From: Streptomyces sp. SDr-06
GTDB taxonomy: Bacteria; Actinomycetota; Actinomycetes; Streptomycetales; Streptomycetaceae
Length of the DNA stretch: 64,000 nt
NCBI RefSeq assembly: GCF_003324565.1
Contig: NZ_QOLA01000004.1
Coordinates: 62,001-126,000, forward strand
Direction of reading: 5' to 3'
Of this stretch, positions 62,658 to 64,000 are shown piece by piece (position 1 is the first letter of the stretch; each line of letters starts with the position of its first letter). The translations under genes were made by a program, and so were the position numbers. The notes below the pieces were generated by a model. The model saw nothing but the letters and a program-made list of their open reading frames with translations. It was not told the DNA's origin and ran no database searches.

Positions 62658-63953
62658 CTACGCCTTGACGTTCTCCTTCTCCAGCTCGTCCTCGTCCGGC
62701 TCCCGCCCCGGCGTCGGCAGGTTGAACTTGGTGATCGCGAAGCGGAACACCGCGTAGTAGACGACGGCGAAGCACAGGCCGACCGGGATGATCAGCCAGG
62801 GTTTGGTCGCCAGGCTCCAGTTGATGACGTAGTCGATCAGACCGGCCGAGAAGCTGAAGCCGTCCTTGATGCCGAGCCCCCAACTCACCGCCATGGAAAC
62901 GCCGGTGAGCACCGCGTGGATCGCGTACAGCAGCGGGGCGATGAAGACGAAGGAGTACTCGATCGGCTCGGTGATGCCCGTGACGAACGAGGTCAGGCCG
63001 ACCGAGAGCATCATGCCGCCGACCTCCTTGCGGCGGTGCGGCTTGGCGCAGTGCGCGATCGCCAGGGCCGCCGCGGGCAGCGCGAACATCATGATGGGGA
63101 AGAAGCCGGTCTGGAACTGGCCCGCCGTCGGGTCGCCCGCCAGGAAGCGCGGGATGTCACCGTGCACCACCGTGCCGTCGGCCTTGGTGAAGTCGCCGAA
63201 CTGGAACCAGATGAAGGTGTTCAGGAACTGGTGCATGCCGATCACCAGCAGCGCGCGGTTGGCCACGCCGAAGATGCCCGAACCGGCCGCGCCCAGGTCG
63301 ACGAGCCACTTGCTGAAGCTGGTCAGCGCGTCACCGACCGGCGGCCACACCCACAGGCACAGCACCGAGAACACGATCGCGATCCCGGCCATGATGATCG
63401 GCACGAGCCGGCGCCCGTTGAAGAAGCCCAGCCAGTCGACCAGCTTCGTGCGGTGGAAGCGCTGCCAGAAGTACGCGGTCAGCAGGCCCATCACGATGCC
63501 GCCGAAGACACCCGGGTTCTGGTACGTGGCCAGCACGGCCGAGCCGTCCTTGGCGACACACGCGCCGGCCGCCAGCGTCGACCCGGCGGCGCAGTCCTTG
63601 GGGAACTGCTGGAGCACCCCGTAATAGACGAGGAATCCGGCCACCGCGGCCAGCGCGGTCGAACCGTCCGCCTTCTTCGCCATGCCGATCGCGACACCCA
63701 CGCAGAACAGCAGCGGCAGCCCGAGCGAGCCGTTGAGCAGGGCGCCGCCCGCGCCCGCGAACACCTTGGCCACGTCGTTCCAGCCGAGGCCGGTCTTGCC
63801 GAACACGTCGTCCTGGCCGAGCCGGTTGAGGATGCCCGCCGCGGGCAGCACGGCGATCGGCAACTGGAGGCTGCGGCCCATCTTCTGCAGCCCCTGGAAC
63901 AGCCCGTTCCACCACTTGGGCTGCGGTACTGCGGCCGCACTGCTGGCGCTCAT
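62658..63953 (-). CDS. nagE1: GlcNAc-type PTS EIIC permease (NagE1-like)
   Basis: Second EIIC permease, 431 residues and about ten helices, close to the first along its length (LQKMGRSLQLPIAVLPAAGILNRLGQDDVFG; GIFGVANRALLVIGMHQFLNTFIWFQFGDF; FVTGITEPIEYSFVFIAP), so the two are a tandem duplication. It differs by a Cys-containing extracytoplasmic insert (CAAGSTLAAGACVAKDG). ATG 63953 has AGGAGG six bases upstream. In S. coelicolor the NagE2 copy is the main GlcNAc permease and the role of NagE1 is minor; which name fits which copy here rests on order. Upstream promoter is only partly in the window. Confidence 0.87.
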   Translation of the reverse strand: MSASSAAAVPQPKWWNGLFQGLQKMGRSLQLPIAVLPAAGILNRLGQDDVFGKTGLGWNDVAKVFAGAGGALLNGSLGLPLLFCVGVAIGMAKKADGSTALAAVAGFLVYYGVLQQFPKDCAAGSTLAAGACVAKDGSAVLATYQNPGVFGGIVMGLLTAYFWQRFHRTKLVDWLGFFNGRRLVPIIMAGIAIVFSVLCLWVWPPVGDALTSFSKWLVDLGAAGSGIFGVANRALLVIGMHQFLNTFIWFQFGDFTKADGTVVHGDIPRFLAGDPTAGQFQTGFFPIMMFALPAAALAIAHCAKPHRRKEVGGMMLSVGLTSFVTGITEPIEYSFVFIAPLLYAIHAVLTGVSMAVSWGLGIKDGFSFSAGLIDYVINWSLATKPWLIIPVGLCFAVVYYAVFRFAITKFNLPTPGREPDEDELEKENVKA

Positions 63954-64000
63954 CGGCAACCTCCTGGCTTGCGGAACAAGCCGGCTCGGACGGTCGTTGC

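Overview
The window is a high-GC actinobacterial chromosome segment, almost certainly from a Streptomyces. The reasons are codon use strongly biased to G or C at third positions, GTG and TTG starts with AGGAG-type ribosome binding sites, an SsgA-like sporulation regulator, the DasR-type operator upstream of a GlcNAc PTS permease, a cysteine-rich RLHVDLCRLASAIC-type leader peptide, and gene order that (from memory, not checked) resembles S. coelicolor SCO2955 down to SCO2906 with local differences.

Layout. 1-4.3 kb: end of a CGNR zinc-finger gene, an ECF sigma/anti-sigma pair, a HelD-family RNA polymerase motor, and a candidate small RNA ending in a very strong UUCG terminator. 4.5-10.1 kb: malic enzyme, HU protein, a GC-rich repeat field, murA (minus strand), a YqgE/AlgH protein and a DUF3039 protein. 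10.2-15.9 kb: a carbohydrate ABC transporter (lipoprotein plus two permeases), a long array of GC-rich hairpin repeats ending in a perfect 60-bp palindrome, and a GH20 beta-N-acetylhexosaminidase. 16.2-21.1 kb: a three-gene molybdenum-hydroxylase operon with an odd Fe-S subunit and a large subunit lacking the usual catalytic Glu. 21.2-24.6 kb: a WXG100-like/DUF6571/lipoprotein module whose right part is less GC-biased and abuts a tRNA-Cys gene. 24.8-30.5 kb: MFS transporter, DEAD/DEAH helicase, IclR regulator, S16 serine protease. 30.4-36.4 kb (minus): MFS transporter with a tiny coupled gene and an ArsR-type regulator, then a glycine betaine/choline-type ABC operon of four genes. 36.4-46.1 kb: Lrp regulator/hppD, a TPR protein, an FAD-linked oxidase, ssgG, a membrane glycosyltransferase-like protein and two RDD proteins. 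46.5-52.5 kb: a secreted M6 metalloprotease, pncA, pncB, clpS-DUF2017. 52.8-59.4 kb: amino-acid permease, the cysteine pathway Mec-CysO-CysM split by a riboswitch-controlled cobalamin ABC operon, and a leader peptide before cysO. 59.4-64 kb: a membrane-anchored PemK-like protein, 47-bp tandem hairpins, an MBL hydrolase, and two GlcNAc PTS EIIC genes with twin DasR boxes.

How the genes fit together. Much of the window is core Streptomyces physiology: aminosugar acquisition (sugar ABC transporter, hexosaminidase, NagE PTS), peptidoglycan precursor synthesis (murA), NAD salvage (pncA, pncB), cysteine synthesis through the sulfur carrier CysO, tyrosine catabolism (hppD), osmoprotection and sporulation (ssgG). 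The accessory-looking parts are the WXG/DUF6571 module beside tRNA-Cys and the two GC-rich repeat fields. The most unusual protein system is the molybdenum-hydroxylase operon, whose large subunit has degenerate cofactor and active-site motifs and whose Fe-S subunit carries about 360 extra disordered residues.
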